The notes below the pieces were generated by a model. It did no database searches and had not been told where the DNA came from. It saw nothing but the letters and a program-made list of their open reading frames with translations. From positions 54,378 through 118,377 of the forward strand of contig CALYLX010000038.1 of assembly GCA_944990035.1 (NCBI GenBank): a stretch of 64,000 nt of DNA. The letters run 5' to 3'. The DNA comes from Clitopilus passeckerianus (Eukaryota > Basidiomycota > Agaricomycetes > Agaricales > Entolomataceae). The position numbers and the translations under genes are program-made. Shown in pieces: positions 32,204 to 44,800 of this stretch (position 1 is the first letter of the stretch; every line of letters begins with the position of its first letter).

Positions 32204-32571
32204 CGCGCTTTTCAGTTCTTTCTATCTATGTACCACTGTAGGGTTATTGTTCTACACATTTCTTCCTCTTCATGTTATATACAGTAATGATCCATACCTA
32301 TTCTTGTTTCCTGTCATAAATGCCATTCCCGAAGACCATGATATACTCTCACGATTGGACCGGTAGCGATAACTCAGGACGCATATACGGGCTCATTCGA
32401 GTGTCAACGAGATTGTAGTTTGTACAACGTAGATTAGGCAGAATATTTAATTGTAGTGGTGTCTGTGTTGATGAATAGGTATCGGAGTAATGAATGTATG
32501 CGTGAATATGCAAAGCAAAAAAGCTACAAGAATAAAGAAACCGAGCAGCCCGAGAAGCTGCCTTTTCCTAA
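32204..32571. other. convergent intergenic region
   Basis: 368 bp between the ends of SNF7 and the NEM1-type gene. It should hold both 3' UTRs. The stretch near 32520-32560 is A-rich. No gene is seen. Confidence 0.35.
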
Positions 32572-34076
32572 TTATGCATGCGAAGTCGAACCTGCGATCC
32601 GTAGGCCCAGTACCCGTCGTACGTCGGAAGTAAACCGGAGAGAATCAAGTACGGGCAGAAGATCCAGCAGGGCTTCATCGTGAGGGTCATGTGTCCAGCC
32701 TTCTATAGGTATACCGTTCGCTATATGCGCTTTGAGATCAAAAGCCACGATTCCAAAGTGGGATTTGCATACCTTCGTTCACCTTGTAGCTGACCGGGGA
32801 GTTATCAATTAGGCAGACTCGAGACAGATCAGCTTCGACGATAGCAAGGTCCTTGGTGAATGAGCCATTGGGGAGTTGTGTGCAAGACTGTGGAAATTGT
32901 CAGCCAAGCGAAAGCAGATTCAGCAGAACGACGCATACATCTCGGAATAGTCGGTGAGCAAGGATGCCCCGACCAGCGTCTAACCAGTCTATAACAGGGT
33001 CCGCATATTCTTGCATGGAAGCCGTGAATATTACCAGTGTATACCAGCTGGAAACCTTGAAGCAAGTGTGAGCGTCTGAATTATCGGAAATTGAGAAGCG
33101 GACGTACTGTGCGCAAAAAGAAGTCCACAAACGGCCGTTTGTACACATGGTAAAGAGTAGACCTGCCACCCAGCACAACTTCCACAACGTGACTTGCACC
33201 CTTATTCCTCCCTTTGAAAGAACCCAAACCAAAGAATCCCTTCCCTGTGTCTGCCCAGTTAAGAGGTCTTGAGGTGGAGTGGATCAAAGTTTCGTCTAAA
33301 TCCAGGACCAGAGTTTTCGGCGTCATTTGGAAAGGGGGTTTCCTTGCGGCAAGCGTTGGTGTAGGCGACCGAGAAGCGGAAGCAGGTGATTCAGGAGCTC
33401 GTATCGATAACGCTGATTGGCGCGGTATTGCAGATACCGGTTCTTGTGGCTTTGTGTCCTCTGATTCTGGTTCAGATTCTGAATCTGGGATGGAGGGTGG
33501 GGGTAGCGGGTCTGATGTCGACCGGTTGACATGCGGTGTTATTGGAGAATTGGGATGGGCCGATATAGAGGGTTTCCGTTTTTCAGAGGTGATGGATATC
33601 GTTGAATTACCAACCTCGACGAATAGCGTAGTTTCTGCGTCTTCCGGCGCACGTTTGTACCCCCAAATTGAATACCAAGCTGCGCGAAGGTTATTCCACG
33701 CTAGCAGGAACACTCGAATGAAGAACATTCGTTGTATGATGCTTTCAACATTTTGCGATGTTGAAGAGAGCCCAAGTTCTGTCGATGCGCTTGAAGAGAG
33801 GGTCGATGCTGCGCTGAGCTTACGCACGGACGCAAGTGTTGGTGAGGAGAATGAACGTTTTGTTGACCTCGGCGAATGCGTTGGCCCGTTGAACAAAAAC
33901 GATTTCGTCGACCATGTATTCACTCTAGGTATCGAGCTTGAGTGGTGGTCTTGACCTTGACCCTTACGTAGTTGGTCGCCAATGAATCCAGGCCGGTCAG
34001 ATGTTGGGGTTGACGGCGGCGTCTTGGCTGAGGCGAGCACATCGAATTGGCGCGAAAGATAGGTCAAGGAATTCAT
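32572..34076 (-). CDS. NEM1: NEM1-type nuclear envelope phosphatase (CTDNEP1/Dullard family)
   Basis: Starts [20 protein letters not shown] at 34076. A Ser-rich N-terminal part holds one hydrophobic segment, [18 protein letters not shown], followed by a linker of acidic and Pro-rich sequence. The FCP1-like HAD phosphatase domain starts [14 protein letters not shown] (catalytic DxDxT) and continues [59 protein letters not shown] and [20 protein letters not shown]. The stop is at 32572. NEM1 with SPO7 dephosphorylates lipin (PAH1) at the ER/nuclear envelope, so it controls the balance of phospholipid and triacylglycerol. Five exons. Length about 440 residues, similar to yeast Nem1. Confidence 0.9.
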
Positions 34077-34289
34077 CCAGAACCTCTGGCTTCGCGGCTT
34101 GCGACGGTAGAGAACCTATATAGAGGATTGAAAGATGGTGGTGGCAGTGGCGGTGACGGTGAGGACGCTCAAAGCCTCAAACGTGTGGAACGATACTATG
34201 AATTGATCAGATAGCCGACGCTACCCTTAAGTACAAGTGTCAAAGACCGGAACCCCAAAGAACTTCGATCAATATATTAACCCACTATC

Positions 34290-36356
34290 TTACAGTAAAA
34301 ATCTATGTAAACCTCCCTTTGTCTCAATTTCTGCATTAACCAGTTTCAAATGTACGCGGAAAATGTAGCACATCCCAATCGAAATTAAACTCGCAACAGT
34401 GCAAACCAAATATGACAGAGTGTAAGTCGGTCCCCAAGATGAGGGCCAATTGTATCTTCTTTGGGGTTAGGTGGCTGGGGTATATGAACGGAAGGAACAT
34501 AACGTACGATCCCAGTATATTTCCTATGGTTGCGCCCGAGTTCAGAATTCCGACCGCAACAGCGCGTTTCGCGGCTGGACCGGAGAATGATCCAACGGCC
34601 CATGCCAGGAAACAGACATAGCCGGAGTACATCTGCGTCATAAGGAAGCTGGGGGCATGGTCAAAGTGGGCCAATGAATGATAACATATTTGACGTACAG
34701 TGAGAGATACCTTAAGGATGTGGACATTGTCAACATAGCCAGGATGTATCCAAATATTCCAATAATAGTGGGTATGGTCAGGTGCCAGAACCTCTCCCCT
34801 ACGCGATCGGAGTGCCTATCGGCAGGGGGGTTTGATATGGCTGAATGCCGACACCGGGAATAAGGAGACTTACCTGGACACTACATAGCATAGGAACGTC
34901 GACCAAACCCATGGTGGGGCGCACAGCAAAAGGGTTATTGTCGGAGAATACCCCATCGTGGCTGTCAATGTGGGGAAGAATGCATTGAAGGACAAGAACA
35001 ATGCCATGAAACCAATCACAGCCGCCAACCACCAGACCGTCCAATCTCCTACAGCTAATCGCAGACCCCTGGTATGGAAGCCTTCAAGGTGTTTTGCGTC
35101 TAGCTCTTGTTCAAACTCCTGCGATTCTTCCAAATGGATTCGGCTGATTTTACGGTCTTCTGCCATGCGACGTATTGCAAGTGCTTGCTCTTCCAGGGAA
35201 AGCCAACCCGACGAGGTCTCCGGAAAGTCAGGCAAGATGTGAATCGCCGCTATTGCAACCAGAACGGTGAATGTGCCTTCCACGAAGAACAACCATCTAT
35301 GAAGTTTTGGTTTCCGTCAAAGGCGCCTTGACTAAAAGTTGGCATATACCTCCAGGCTGTAAAACCCCATACGCCATCCATAAGATCCAGGATCCCTGAC
35401 GCCAGCAATGTGCCGAAGCCATTGCTGATTAAGCTACCTGAGTAGAGGATAGCAGTTCTCTGCGACAGTTCCCGCTGCGTATACCATTTGGATAGCAAGA
35501 ACTGTGGATTTAATTAGAGACTGATGTGCATTAAAAACAACGGCCGTACCAAGGCTCCAGGGAAAAAGGCAGCCTCGACAAAGCCGAGTGCAAAGCGGGT
35601 ACAAAGCGCGCCAAAGAAGCTACAGAAATCGTCAGCATGGGACTCCATGATTAGTAGAGAATTTGACGTACCTGGTAGTAAAACCTAAGGCGTAACCGTT
35701 TGAATTACCCAGAACGAAGAGAAGATGAAGTCATACCAGTCAGGACAGATATTATGCCCCACACAATCATGCATGAGGGCAGGTATATTGAGGGTTTTCC
35801 AAGCCGTTCCAGTAGCATGTTACTAAGATTGGACGTGTTACGCGGTGCACATTTTGGACAACAAACGACGGCGCTCACGATGGTATCTGCATTATGATAT
35901 AGCCAATGTATAGGATTGATAGGATGGTGGCGAATTGGTTTCCTGTAAGTCCTAGGTCTTCTTCGAAGCCCCTAAGCCTCGCGACACTGTCTCAGAGCGT
36001 CAAAAGTAGTTCTTATCGTTCAGCCGAAGAGGCCAACCTGGCATTGTTCCTGTCGATGTCTGGACTATCATTCAGTTGGGAAAAAGACAATGAGGATGAA
36101 GGGACATACAGTTCAAGACGTATATGAGTACAAGGATGGACATCCTCTTATCCAACTTGTATACAAGCACGCGTTCTTGCTGTAACCGCTCCTCCTCTGA
36201 GATGGAAGTGGTGTCAGCTTCCTCGATTTCATCATGTATGGCATTCACTGTTCAGGTTGGGTTGGTTAACGCCAGAAGAGATGGTCTTGTTGGATGCTAC
36301 ATACAAGGGCCTTCCTCTTCAGCCAACAACGGTCGACCCTCGGGTTGACCAAGCAT
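34290..36356 (-). CDS. MFS transporter, anion:cation symporter type (allantoate permease-like)
   Basis: Assembled from about eleven exons. The first codes MLGQPEGRPLLAEEEGP (start 36356), joined to LNAIHDEIEEADTTSISEEE and the first membrane approach, KLDKRMSILVLIYVLN. Later segments include LSKWYTQRELSQRTAILYSG, ISNGFGTLLASGILDLMDG, TAWRWLFFVEGTFTVLVAIA, DFPETSSGWLSLEEQALAIR, VWWLAAVIGFMALFLSFNAF and CFLAWAVGSFSGPAAKRAVA. The last exon restores WPSSWGPTYTLSYLVCTVAS and FRVHLKLVNAEIETK. The RxG-type loop (KWYTQRELSQRTA) and layout fit the Dal5/ACS family, which import small acids such as allantoate, nicotinate or pantothenate. The substrate is unknown. It is paralogous to the gene at 39541 and is divergent from the AlaX gene with a 146-bp gap. 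Confidence 0.83.
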
Positions 36357-36502
36357 GGTCGTGGTTGAGGTTGATGGCGTAGTGCAATTGCCTGAGGATG
36401 ACCGGACCGGGAAAGAGTCAATGGGAAACTAGTTTCCCCGTTTACCACGATCGCTTGACTTTCTTCTGTCCTCCACGTTATCATAACCTCGGCCAGCGAC
36501 TC

Positions 36503-38191
36503 ATGGCATCCGCAGCTCTCGTTCTCCAGCCTACACCTATAGATTATCATAAAGTGGTCTCTCCGACTCTCCAGATCCCAAAGGACCCCTCGATTTCTGT
36601 GCCAGTGGGCATCCTTGCTTGCCAACGTACTTCTTCTTCTCCCGATATCACTCTTGCGACACCGTAGTGACCTCGAAATTTCTTCTAGGCGACCCTCTTC
36701 TGAGATCCATAATTACCAATGTTGTATCAGTGACTGTGCACCAACTTCCTGCTCAACCTACGAAGAAATCAGGAAAGAAGACGGTCATAGCTCCTGATAT
36801 TCCGAAGGATCCTTTGCTTGAAGTAATTCTGCAGGATACCGTTATATTTCCCGAAGGGGGTGGCCAGCCTACAGACACAGGCATTATTAAGACTATTAAA
36901 GATGGAATCTCCTGGGAAGTTGTTCAGTCAAAACGCCATGGCGGACACGCAGTCCACTACGTTCGCGTGAAAGATGTCAGCGTCGACGCTGCACAGCTGG
37001 CGTTCACGCCTGGCGCACTAGTTGAAGCGTCATTGGATCAACAAGGCTGGGACAGGCGATATGATCATGTCAGGGAATATACTTCCAGAATCTGTTATTT
37101 CCTTACACCTTCCATTTCAGATGTCATTGCACACATCTCAGCATCTCTTATCAGCTCTTCTGGAGACACACCTTAACCTACCGACTCTTTCTTGGTCTCT
37201 TACTACTGCTCCCCAACCCTGTTATGTGGAGATTCCACGTGGACTGTCGCTAGTAGAGGTAACTCTGATCCAGGAGACCGCAAACAAACTTGTCTTCGAG
37301 GGAAGACGGGTTCATGTTGAGGTTGCTGAACTCAATGCGACTCAGGCCAAGCCTGTTGAGACTACGGAAAGTGGTCGTGCAATAGGAAAAGGACTTCCAG
37401 AGGACTACACGGGAGGCGTTAAACGGGTCGTTGTAATAGACGGCGTGGATAGGAACCCGTATGTTTCTTCAGCACCTGAATCACGAAGGACAGATTTGCT
37501 GACACTCTGCTTCAGATGCTGTGGAACTCATCTTCCAAGCCTCAATAACTTACAGCTCTTCCTGCTTTCACATACGGATGCTTTAGCACGGTCTAATGCT
37601 TCCACTGCAAGGCTCTACTTTCTGGCCGGCCCTCGATTAATCACCTATCTGACTTCGGCACACAATCTACTCACGACCACAGCTTCAACGCTTAGCTGTG
37701 GCGCCCCGCTTGTACCAGAACGAGTTTCCCAAGTTGTCGAAGAGCGCAAGAAGGCCGAAAAGCGGGTCAACGACCTTGAGGAGGAACTTGCAAAGGTCAT
37801 TGCCCATGATATTGCAGAGAATCTGGCATTGGCCCCTGTGGAAACCACTCTCTCGAAACGGCACATCCACAGAACAGATGACTCACCGAACCCTCTTGGG
37901 TTCCTGAACTCCATTGTATTTGCTCTCTCTGCTGCTCCTCCACAGACTAATGGCCAGCCTTATGTCGTCGTTCTGACTTCATCACCCTCCTCGCAATCCG
38001 CTGCGAGCGTGAGTACCGTTGTGGTGTTCGGCACAGCGGAAGCAAAGGTGAAAGAGGTGGGGGACGCACTGAGATCGAAGTTCATGGTCAAAGGTGGTGG
38101 GAAGGGCCCCAAGTGGAGCGGAAAGTACACGGGCGTTTGGAGAGAGGCCAAGGAGAGTGCAGCTGTTGACGACCTGCTCGCTGCGTTGTGA
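36503..38191 (+). CDS. AlaX-type alanyl-tRNA editing protein (AARSD1-like)
   Basis: Starts MASAALVLQPTPIDYHKVVS. An N-terminal OB/AlaRS-like module begins with GILACQRDPLLRSIITNVVS, joined over an intron inside CQR/DPL. The editing core reads LQDTVIFPEGGGQPTDTGII, then the HxxxH zinc motif in HTSQHLLSALLETHL and the second metal site in CCGTHLPSLNNLQLF. A C-terminal coiled segment (RVSQVVEERKKAEKRVNDLE) and a beta domain end in KYTGVWREAKESAAVDDLLA. AARSD1/AlaX proteins hydrolyse Ser-tRNA(Ala) in trans, which backs up proofreading by alanyl-tRNA synthetase. Zinc ligands are all present, so activity is likely. Four exons, about 500 residues. Confidence 0.88.
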
Positions 38192-38339
38192 TGTGAAATG
38201 TATAGAGAATGCGTGCATGTGTAACAATGGATGTACAGATGGATTTAAACGACAACAACAACGAGGAACATAGCTTCAGTAATTATACAACAGATCATTA
38301 TACAAGGTGGTATCTTCAATTCTGGTGGAACAGGCCATG

Positions 38340-38965
38340 CTATGGTTGTAAATTGGCGTCGCAAAAGGAGGCTTCATCATCGGTCGCCTCCCAATCGATT
38401 CCATCCTCCATGTCAGCGTCAAGTCCTCGGTCGCCGTCTTCCTCGTCTTGCCATTCGTCTCCTGTATTCCAGTCAGAACTGAAGCCCTCAGATTCCTCGT
38501 AGAAGGCGTCTTCATCCATGTCGTCGAAGTCGTCATCATGTTCGCCAGGGATGTATTCCCCGCCATCGGAGGACTCGTCGTCGGATTCGGATGGGGGCTT
38601 GATCTCAAGAAACGTATTTCGACAAGTTGGGCAGTTTCCGTGCTAGTTCGGGATGTGTAAGATGTGGCTGACAAGTCATATCATAACATGACTCACCATT
38701 CGCTGTATCCATTCCGTAAGGCTAGTCAAGGTGAGCTTTGCAGAGAGTTAGAATGAGCTATCACTTACTCCTTTCTGCAAAAGGTATGGTTACAAGCCGC
38801 AAGTTTCGTTACTCCCATTTCCAAGCTTTCCTCCTGAAATATGGATGAGAAGGGAACGAGGCAGATGGGACAGGAATCTTCATCGTTCTTGAGGTCTTGT
38901 GGACCTAAAATAGGCAAAGAATCGATTATAAGTTGTATTTCTGGTCGATTTCCTAGCGTCGACAT
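38340..38965 (-). CDS. RING-finger protein with acidic tail (E3 ligase-like), paralog 1
   Basis: Starts MSTLGNRPEIQLIIDSLPIL at 38965. The RING is built over two introns: CPICLVPF, a spacer, LAACNHTFCRKE, then GNCPTCRNTFLEIKPP, giving C3HC4-type ligands. The tail is strongly acidic (DESSDGGEYIPGEHDDDF, GDEWQDEEDGDRGLDADMED). It ends ATDDEASFCDANLQP, with TAG at 38340. The RING plan suggests an E3 ubiquitin ligase; the substrate is unknown. The same architecture occurs in the gene at 46394. It converges with the AlaX gene. Confidence 0.78.
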
Positions 38966-39540
38966 CAGTGTTTAAAGCTGCTAAGGGTCTTCGTTTATTG
39001 ATCTTTACGCGACGCGCTTGAGGCACGTGATTTCGGGCATCCAGGCTTGGCATTCGTCCGGATGGATCGGGACGTGCCAGAGTACTTCGAAGCTGGAAAG
39101 CTGGGTTAAACCCTTTCTCCTCTGCTTGGCTCTCTGGAAAATAAGAACCTGCATGGATCGGAAAATTTGTGGCTGCAAGCTCTATTTTACCCATTGAAAC
39201 GCCCTGGCATAAAACTTTTTGAGTCTGATCGAGCCAGGCTCAAGCCCCGCGAAAACTTGCAAACGAGCCCCAACAACACCTCGGTCCGCATTCCCCGACT
39301 TTTGCCCCCACTCAGTCGACCTCCACCCACGTCAGTTTTGACTACTCAATAGATTGCGCTAATCAGGTAGTTCCGTTCGGCACAATTTATTCTGATGTAC
39401 GGTTCTTGCTGCTTTCTCACCCCGCAACTCGGGGAAAGTGAGCACATGGTACACTTCATCGAAATGCATACAAATGTCCAGCGAAGAACCGTCATAGGTC
39501 TTTCCGGCACCACCTTCAGTCTTCGCCCATTTCCCCCGCG
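38966..39540. other. divergent intergenic region
   Basis: 575 bp between the RING gene (minus) and the second MFS gene (plus). It includes a pyrimidine-rich stretch (39290-39335) and should contain both promoters. No gene, RNA or repeat is recognised. Confidence 0.35.
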
Positions 39541-41518
39541 ATGCCTTCGTCCGTCCGCTCTCTCGAGAAGGAGAAAGATGTGGAGGAAGTGCGAAGCTCA
39601 TCCCATCCAAGTAGCAAACATGAGGTTGATCATGACGCTGAATTTGGCGGTACCGAAGAGCGCAAGCATCTCGAACGAAAACTGCTCTGGAAGATTGATT
39701 TGCGCATGAGCATCCTCATTGTTATATATATTCTCAACTATGTACGTTTTCTTTCTTACCGTTTCAAGAGCGACACTGATGTTATCCTTCCTCCTAGATT
39801 GACCGAAATAATGCTGGTGCTGCTAGGCTTAAGGGTTTCGAGGCAGACCTCGGCCTTAAAGGTAGGAACCTTCTTTCACAGAGTCAGTGCGCTGTGTTCT
39901 GATTTCCCTATTTCAGGCCAGGAATTTGCCACTCTGCTTTCCATTCTCTACGTTGGCTATATCATTATGCAAATTCCTTCGTACGTTTCCACTTCGGCGT
40001 CTTCTCACTAACCATTAACATGGTGCTTTTACAGAAACATGTTTTTGAACTGGATGGGCAAACCCTCAATATACCTTCCCTGCTGTATGATTATATGGGG
40101 AATGATATCCTGTCTGACCGGCATAACACACAAGTACGTCGTCGGCAAAGTTACCAACGTGATCATTACTAACTGAATACAACCATCCTAGCTTCGTAGG
40201 AGCCCTGCTAACACGGTTCTTCCTTGGATTTGTGGAGGCCGCTTTCTTCCCAGGCGCTCTGGTACGCCGAAGCTATTCCGCTGCACCATGCTTCCACTTA
40301 CGTTAATGTTGCCCAACAGTTCCTGCTGTCAAAATGGTACAAACGTAATGAACTCGGTCTCCGAACCGCCATTCTCTATTGGGGAAACCTCATCAGCAAT
40401 GCATTTGGGGCATTGATTGCCTCCGGAATCCTTAGTGGAATGGATGGAAAGTTGGGCCATGCCGCCTGGAGGTCAGCCACATAGCCCGAGCCTATCCTGG
40501 GCCCCTTCTAACCTTGCTGCAGATGGCTGTTCTACATTGAAGGAGCGATCACCATTTTTGTGGCCATTTGTGCCATCTTCATCCTTCCCGACTTCCCTTC
40601 CACTACCCGCGGTCTCACAGACCAAGAACGTGCTCTGGCCATCAGGCGTATGGAGGAGGATGTTGGTGTTGGTGATGAGCAGGAGACAGAGGAAACGGCT
40701 GCACACAATGGATTCATCCTCGCTATGACTGACGTCAAAGTCTGGTGGCTAGCATTTGCGTTGACCGCTCAAGTCATTGCTCTGTCATTTAATGCCTACT
40801 TCCCAACCTTGACCGCCACACTCGGATACAACCCAACCGTGTCCCTGTTGCTTTGTGCTCCTCCTTGGGTCTTCGCCGTGCTTGTTTCGGCTTTCCTATC
40901 CAGGTGAATCATCCACTATTGCCCCTGCCGTTGCATACTAACTGCTTCGATCCACAGGCACTCTGATAAAATGCAAGAACGCTGCTACCACATTTGTGCT
41001 TCATATGGGTTGGGAATTGTTGGCTTCATCATTGCCATCTGTACAGAGAAGACTGCCGCCAGATATGTCGCTCTGTAAGTGTCTTCTACGCTAGCAAATC
41101 TACTGAGGAATCTTATATGATTGTAGCTTCCTGATGGCCCAGTCCTACGCTGGCTTCATTATTTTGTATGCCTGGATTAGCAACACCTTCCCTCGGCCGC
41201 CGTCGAAACGTGCAGTCGCTTTGGCTTTCATCAACGCCTTCTCGCAGCTGGGAAATGTTGCCGGATCGTAAGCATTCTCCCCAAGGGACAATTGTGCTTG
41301 AGCCATCTGACCGATTTTTCAGCTATGTCTTCCCTAAGCCATGGGGACCCAGCTACCGATACTCATACGCGATTTGTATCTCTTGCTCCGGATTGGCGAT
41401 CATCTTGTGCATACTGTTCAGGACCTACCTCCAAAGGCTCAACAAGAAGTTGGACGAGAAGGAGAGGTTAGGACAGATGGTGGGCCAGAAGATGAGAGAT
41501 TTCCGGTACCTCCTCTGA
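39541..41518 (+). CDS. MFS transporter, anion:cation symporter type (paralog)
   Basis: Starts MPSSVRSLEKEKDVEEVRSS. Segments in order: KIDLRMSILIVIYILNYIDR (membrane 1), ATLLSILYVGYIIMQIP, LPCCMIIWGMISCLTGITH, GALLTRFFLGFVEAAFFPGA, LSKWYKRNELGLRTAILYWG, WLFYIEGAITIFVAICAIFI, VWWLAFALTAQVIALSFNAY, MAQSYAGFIILYAWISNTFP and WGPSYRYSYAICISCSGLAI. It ends QRLNKKLDEKERLGQMVGQK. The NYIDRNN sequence at membrane 1 and the KWYKRNELGLR loop are typical of Dal5/TNA1-like carriers. About nine exons, about 480 residues, complete 12-segment layout. The substrate is unknown (organic anion or vitamin-like). The closest relative in the window is the gene at 34290. Confidence 0.87.
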
Positions 41519-41834
41519 GATCTAAATTAGGGGTATCTTGTATATTACGATTACGATTATTTTGTACGAGTCATGGCCTATCGAATTTAACGTACCTATT
41601 TTGAGTTCGCTATAGACAGGGGCCATCTCAACGGGAAGATCCTCCAAGATTGGGAGCGATAAGGTCAGCAGATCTACGAAATCATGATTTCCAACACCAG
41701 GCGCCAAGCCGTTGACGAGGAGAAACCTCGGACTTTGATCTCGCATTCATTATTCAATATTGTGGAAGAACATATAATCAAATGCTGGGAGGAGGGTACT
41801 TAAAGGCTTGGGTCTTCCATCGATTTCCTCCAAT
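41519..41834. other. intergenic region between MFS and beta-mannosidase
   Basis: 316 bp. It should contain the MFS 3' UTR and the beta-mannosidase promoter. No gene or repeat is seen. Confidence 0.35.
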
Positions 41835-44800
41835 ATGTCTCCCATTCGTGAACTCAAAGACTGGTCTTTCACTCAAATTGGAGGAGGCAAAGGGACGAAG
41901 GATGGCGAATGGCTCCAAGCTCAGGAGTTTCCGACCACTGTCCATGTTGAGTTGCTGAAGTTGAAGAAGATTCCTGATCCTGTGAGTCCTCTTGAGCCTT
42001 TAGACCGGTCCATCTGATCATCTTCTAGTTTGTTGGGCTGCATGAATGGGATGTCCAATGTATGTGATTCGTCCGTTTCAGGCTGTACTGTTCGTACTCA
42101 AACCAGACCAGGGGTTGGAGAGAGCGCCTGGGAATTCAAAACTACATTCAAAGTCACAGAGGATGAGTTGAAGCCTGGCAATGTAGATCTTGTGTTTGAA
42201 GGCCTTGATACTTTCGCTAAGGTGTCTTTGGTATGTTGCTTTTAATGATCAAGTTCAAACATGTTGTTTGACTGCCTGAAAAGAATGGCCAAGAAATTCT
42301 CGAGTAATTGGCTATCTCTTTTACCAAAGCCAAAACTGAGGAACTGAAATCTGTTGCAGAACAGATAACCAGTTCGTTTCTCATCGCATTGCAGCCAAGG
42401 ATAGGCTCAAGGCTGGAGAAAACGAACTGTCCCTCCGCTTTGACAATGCATTTGCCAGGGTTTGTCACCGCGTACTCCTCATTGGCTGTTGATTATTCTA
42501 ATCAAATCTTTAGGGAAGGCAGCTCGAACAGAAACACGGAAAATTAGCCCTCTGGAATGGAGACTCAAGTCGTCTCCACGTACGAAAGGCTCAATACAAG
42601 TACGTGCAGCCGCCTTATGCGCCTGTATGCCTCTAAAGACGTTTAAAATAGCTACGGATGGGACTGGGGCCCAGTATTAATGACGGTCGGGCCTTGGAAG
42701 CCTGTTTTGCTTCATTCTTATGAGAGCCGAATTGTCGACCTTGACGTTCGCAGCACCGTTTCAGAAAAGCTCGATGTCAAGCTTACCGCAGAATTCACCT
42801 TCTCTGGCGCCGTTCCTGGAACTGCCAGCTTTACCCTCAAAGCTCCGGACGGATCCATTGAGGCTTCGGATACCAAGATCTCTGCTGAGTCCGGTCATGC
42901 CAAGGTCTCTTTCGAGTGGCCAGCGGATAAACTTCAGCTCTGGTACCCTGTAGGGTATGGCGCGCAACCGTTGTACACTGTTGAGGCAGAGCTTCTCGGT
43001 CAGGACGGTCAGGTACTCGATACTCAGGCCTTCAAAACTGCTTTCCGCAGGGTACGAGTTGTCCAGGAAAAGTTGGTGGATCAGGAGGGCTTGACCTTCT
43101 TGTTTGAAGTCAACAACACCAAAATATTCTGTGGAGGTTCTGGTACCCAACTCTCGTGTCTTTTTCAATTCTGACTCCTCTTCTAGGTTCTAACTGGATT
43201 CCAGCTGATTCGTTCTTGACTACGTAAACCCTAACCCCTTGGTCGTTCGGGATGCTATGTTGACTCCTTGATAGGGTGACGGCAGGCAGGTATAGAGCAT
43301 GGCTGCAACTCATGGTTGATGGGAACCAAAATATGGTTCGTGTTTGGGGAGGAGGCATCTACGAGGCAGATGCATTCTATGAGATCTGTGATGGTAAGAT
43401 CCACGGCGATTTTTATCCTTTTCTGTTGTTGACTCGCGTTATTTCAGAGCTTGGCCGTAAGCGCATGGGGCCCCACCGTCCTCTCATTTACTAACGTCGC
43501 CTCCTCTAGTTCTCGTCTGGCAGGATTTCATGTTCGGCTGTGGCCAGGTAAGGAGCCAATCTTGCCAGATATCGGCGAATATACTCAAAAGTAAATCCCA
43601 GTACCCTGCGTATGACTCTTTCCTGAAGTCAGTCGAGGTTGAGGCCGAGCAAAATGTTAAGAGGCTGCGAAAGCATCCCTCCATTGTCATTTTCGGTGCG
43701 TTAACAATCGATTGTGGAAAACCTACCAGACTAACAATACTATAGCGGGTAACAATGAAGGTCAACTATCTCAACCTCTCTACTTCGACGACCATGAGTT
43801 CATAGAATGATACCAACAGACTACCAGGTTGCCGAATCCTTGAATCTCGAGCTAGACTACTCGGACGAGAAGTCGGATTTCAGGCAGACCAATTTCCCCG
43901 CACGATACATCTACGAGCGCACCCTGCCTTCTATTGTTGAGAAGCACTCCAACATCTACTATCATAGGGCATCTCCATACAGCGGACAGGGAAAGCCCAC
44001 CACTGATAAGACTCTGGGCGATCTCCATCAATGTATGTTGATACTAACTTGCCCTTGCCGCACACTAATTATTCATCTTATCTTCAGGGAACGTTTGGCA
44101 TGGATCTCAGGAGCCCTGGCATAATTGGGACATTCTAGCTGGTCGATTCGTGTCAGAGTTCGGAATGTATGTTTCTATTCACTGTCATTACCACTCCTCG
44201 CTGACAATCGTGGGTAGGGAGGGTTATCCGGATATCCGCACCGTTGACTACTGGCTTGGTGGTAACAAGGAAGAGAGATACCCTCAATCGAGGATCTGCA
44301 ACAACCACAACAAGGCTGATGGATTCGAGCGCCGTCTTGAAGTGCGTTAGTTCTTGGCGTAAGCAATCTTATATCTGACTTTGATTTTAGCTCTACTTGA
44401 TGGAGAACTTCAAGCATGCGTTCGACATAGAAAGGTTTGTAAGCTTCTTACGTCTCCGTTGCAGCCAAACTGATTGTTCTGTTGCAGCTATGTTTATTAT
44501 ACCCAAGTTATGCAGGCGGAAACTCTGGCGTCTGCATATAGACTGTGGCGCAGGAACTGGCGCGGCGAGGGGAGGGAGTACACTTCCGGTGCTCTCGTCT
44601 GGCAGGTAAGATCTTCACTCACTGGAGTAATCCAAACGCTCACTCTCTCCAGATCAATGACTGTTGGCCAGTCACTTCGTGGGCCATCGTTGACTACTTC
44701 CTCAGGCCTAAGCCCGCATACTTCACTATCGCTCGTGAACTCCGGCCTTACACTGTTGGCATGACTAGGAAAGACTACACCTCTTTCCTCGACCCCCTCT

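Noticed and set aside
32575..32600. second tRNA B-box-like sequence (GGTTCGACTTC on minus)
   Set aside because: It is the last coding exon of the NEM1-type gene and lacks an A box.
33214..33954. 246-codon open frame on plus
   Set aside because: It lies exactly opposite the Ser-rich part of the NEM1-type phosphatase; the minus strand has the DLDETLIHS motif, so this frame is a shadow.
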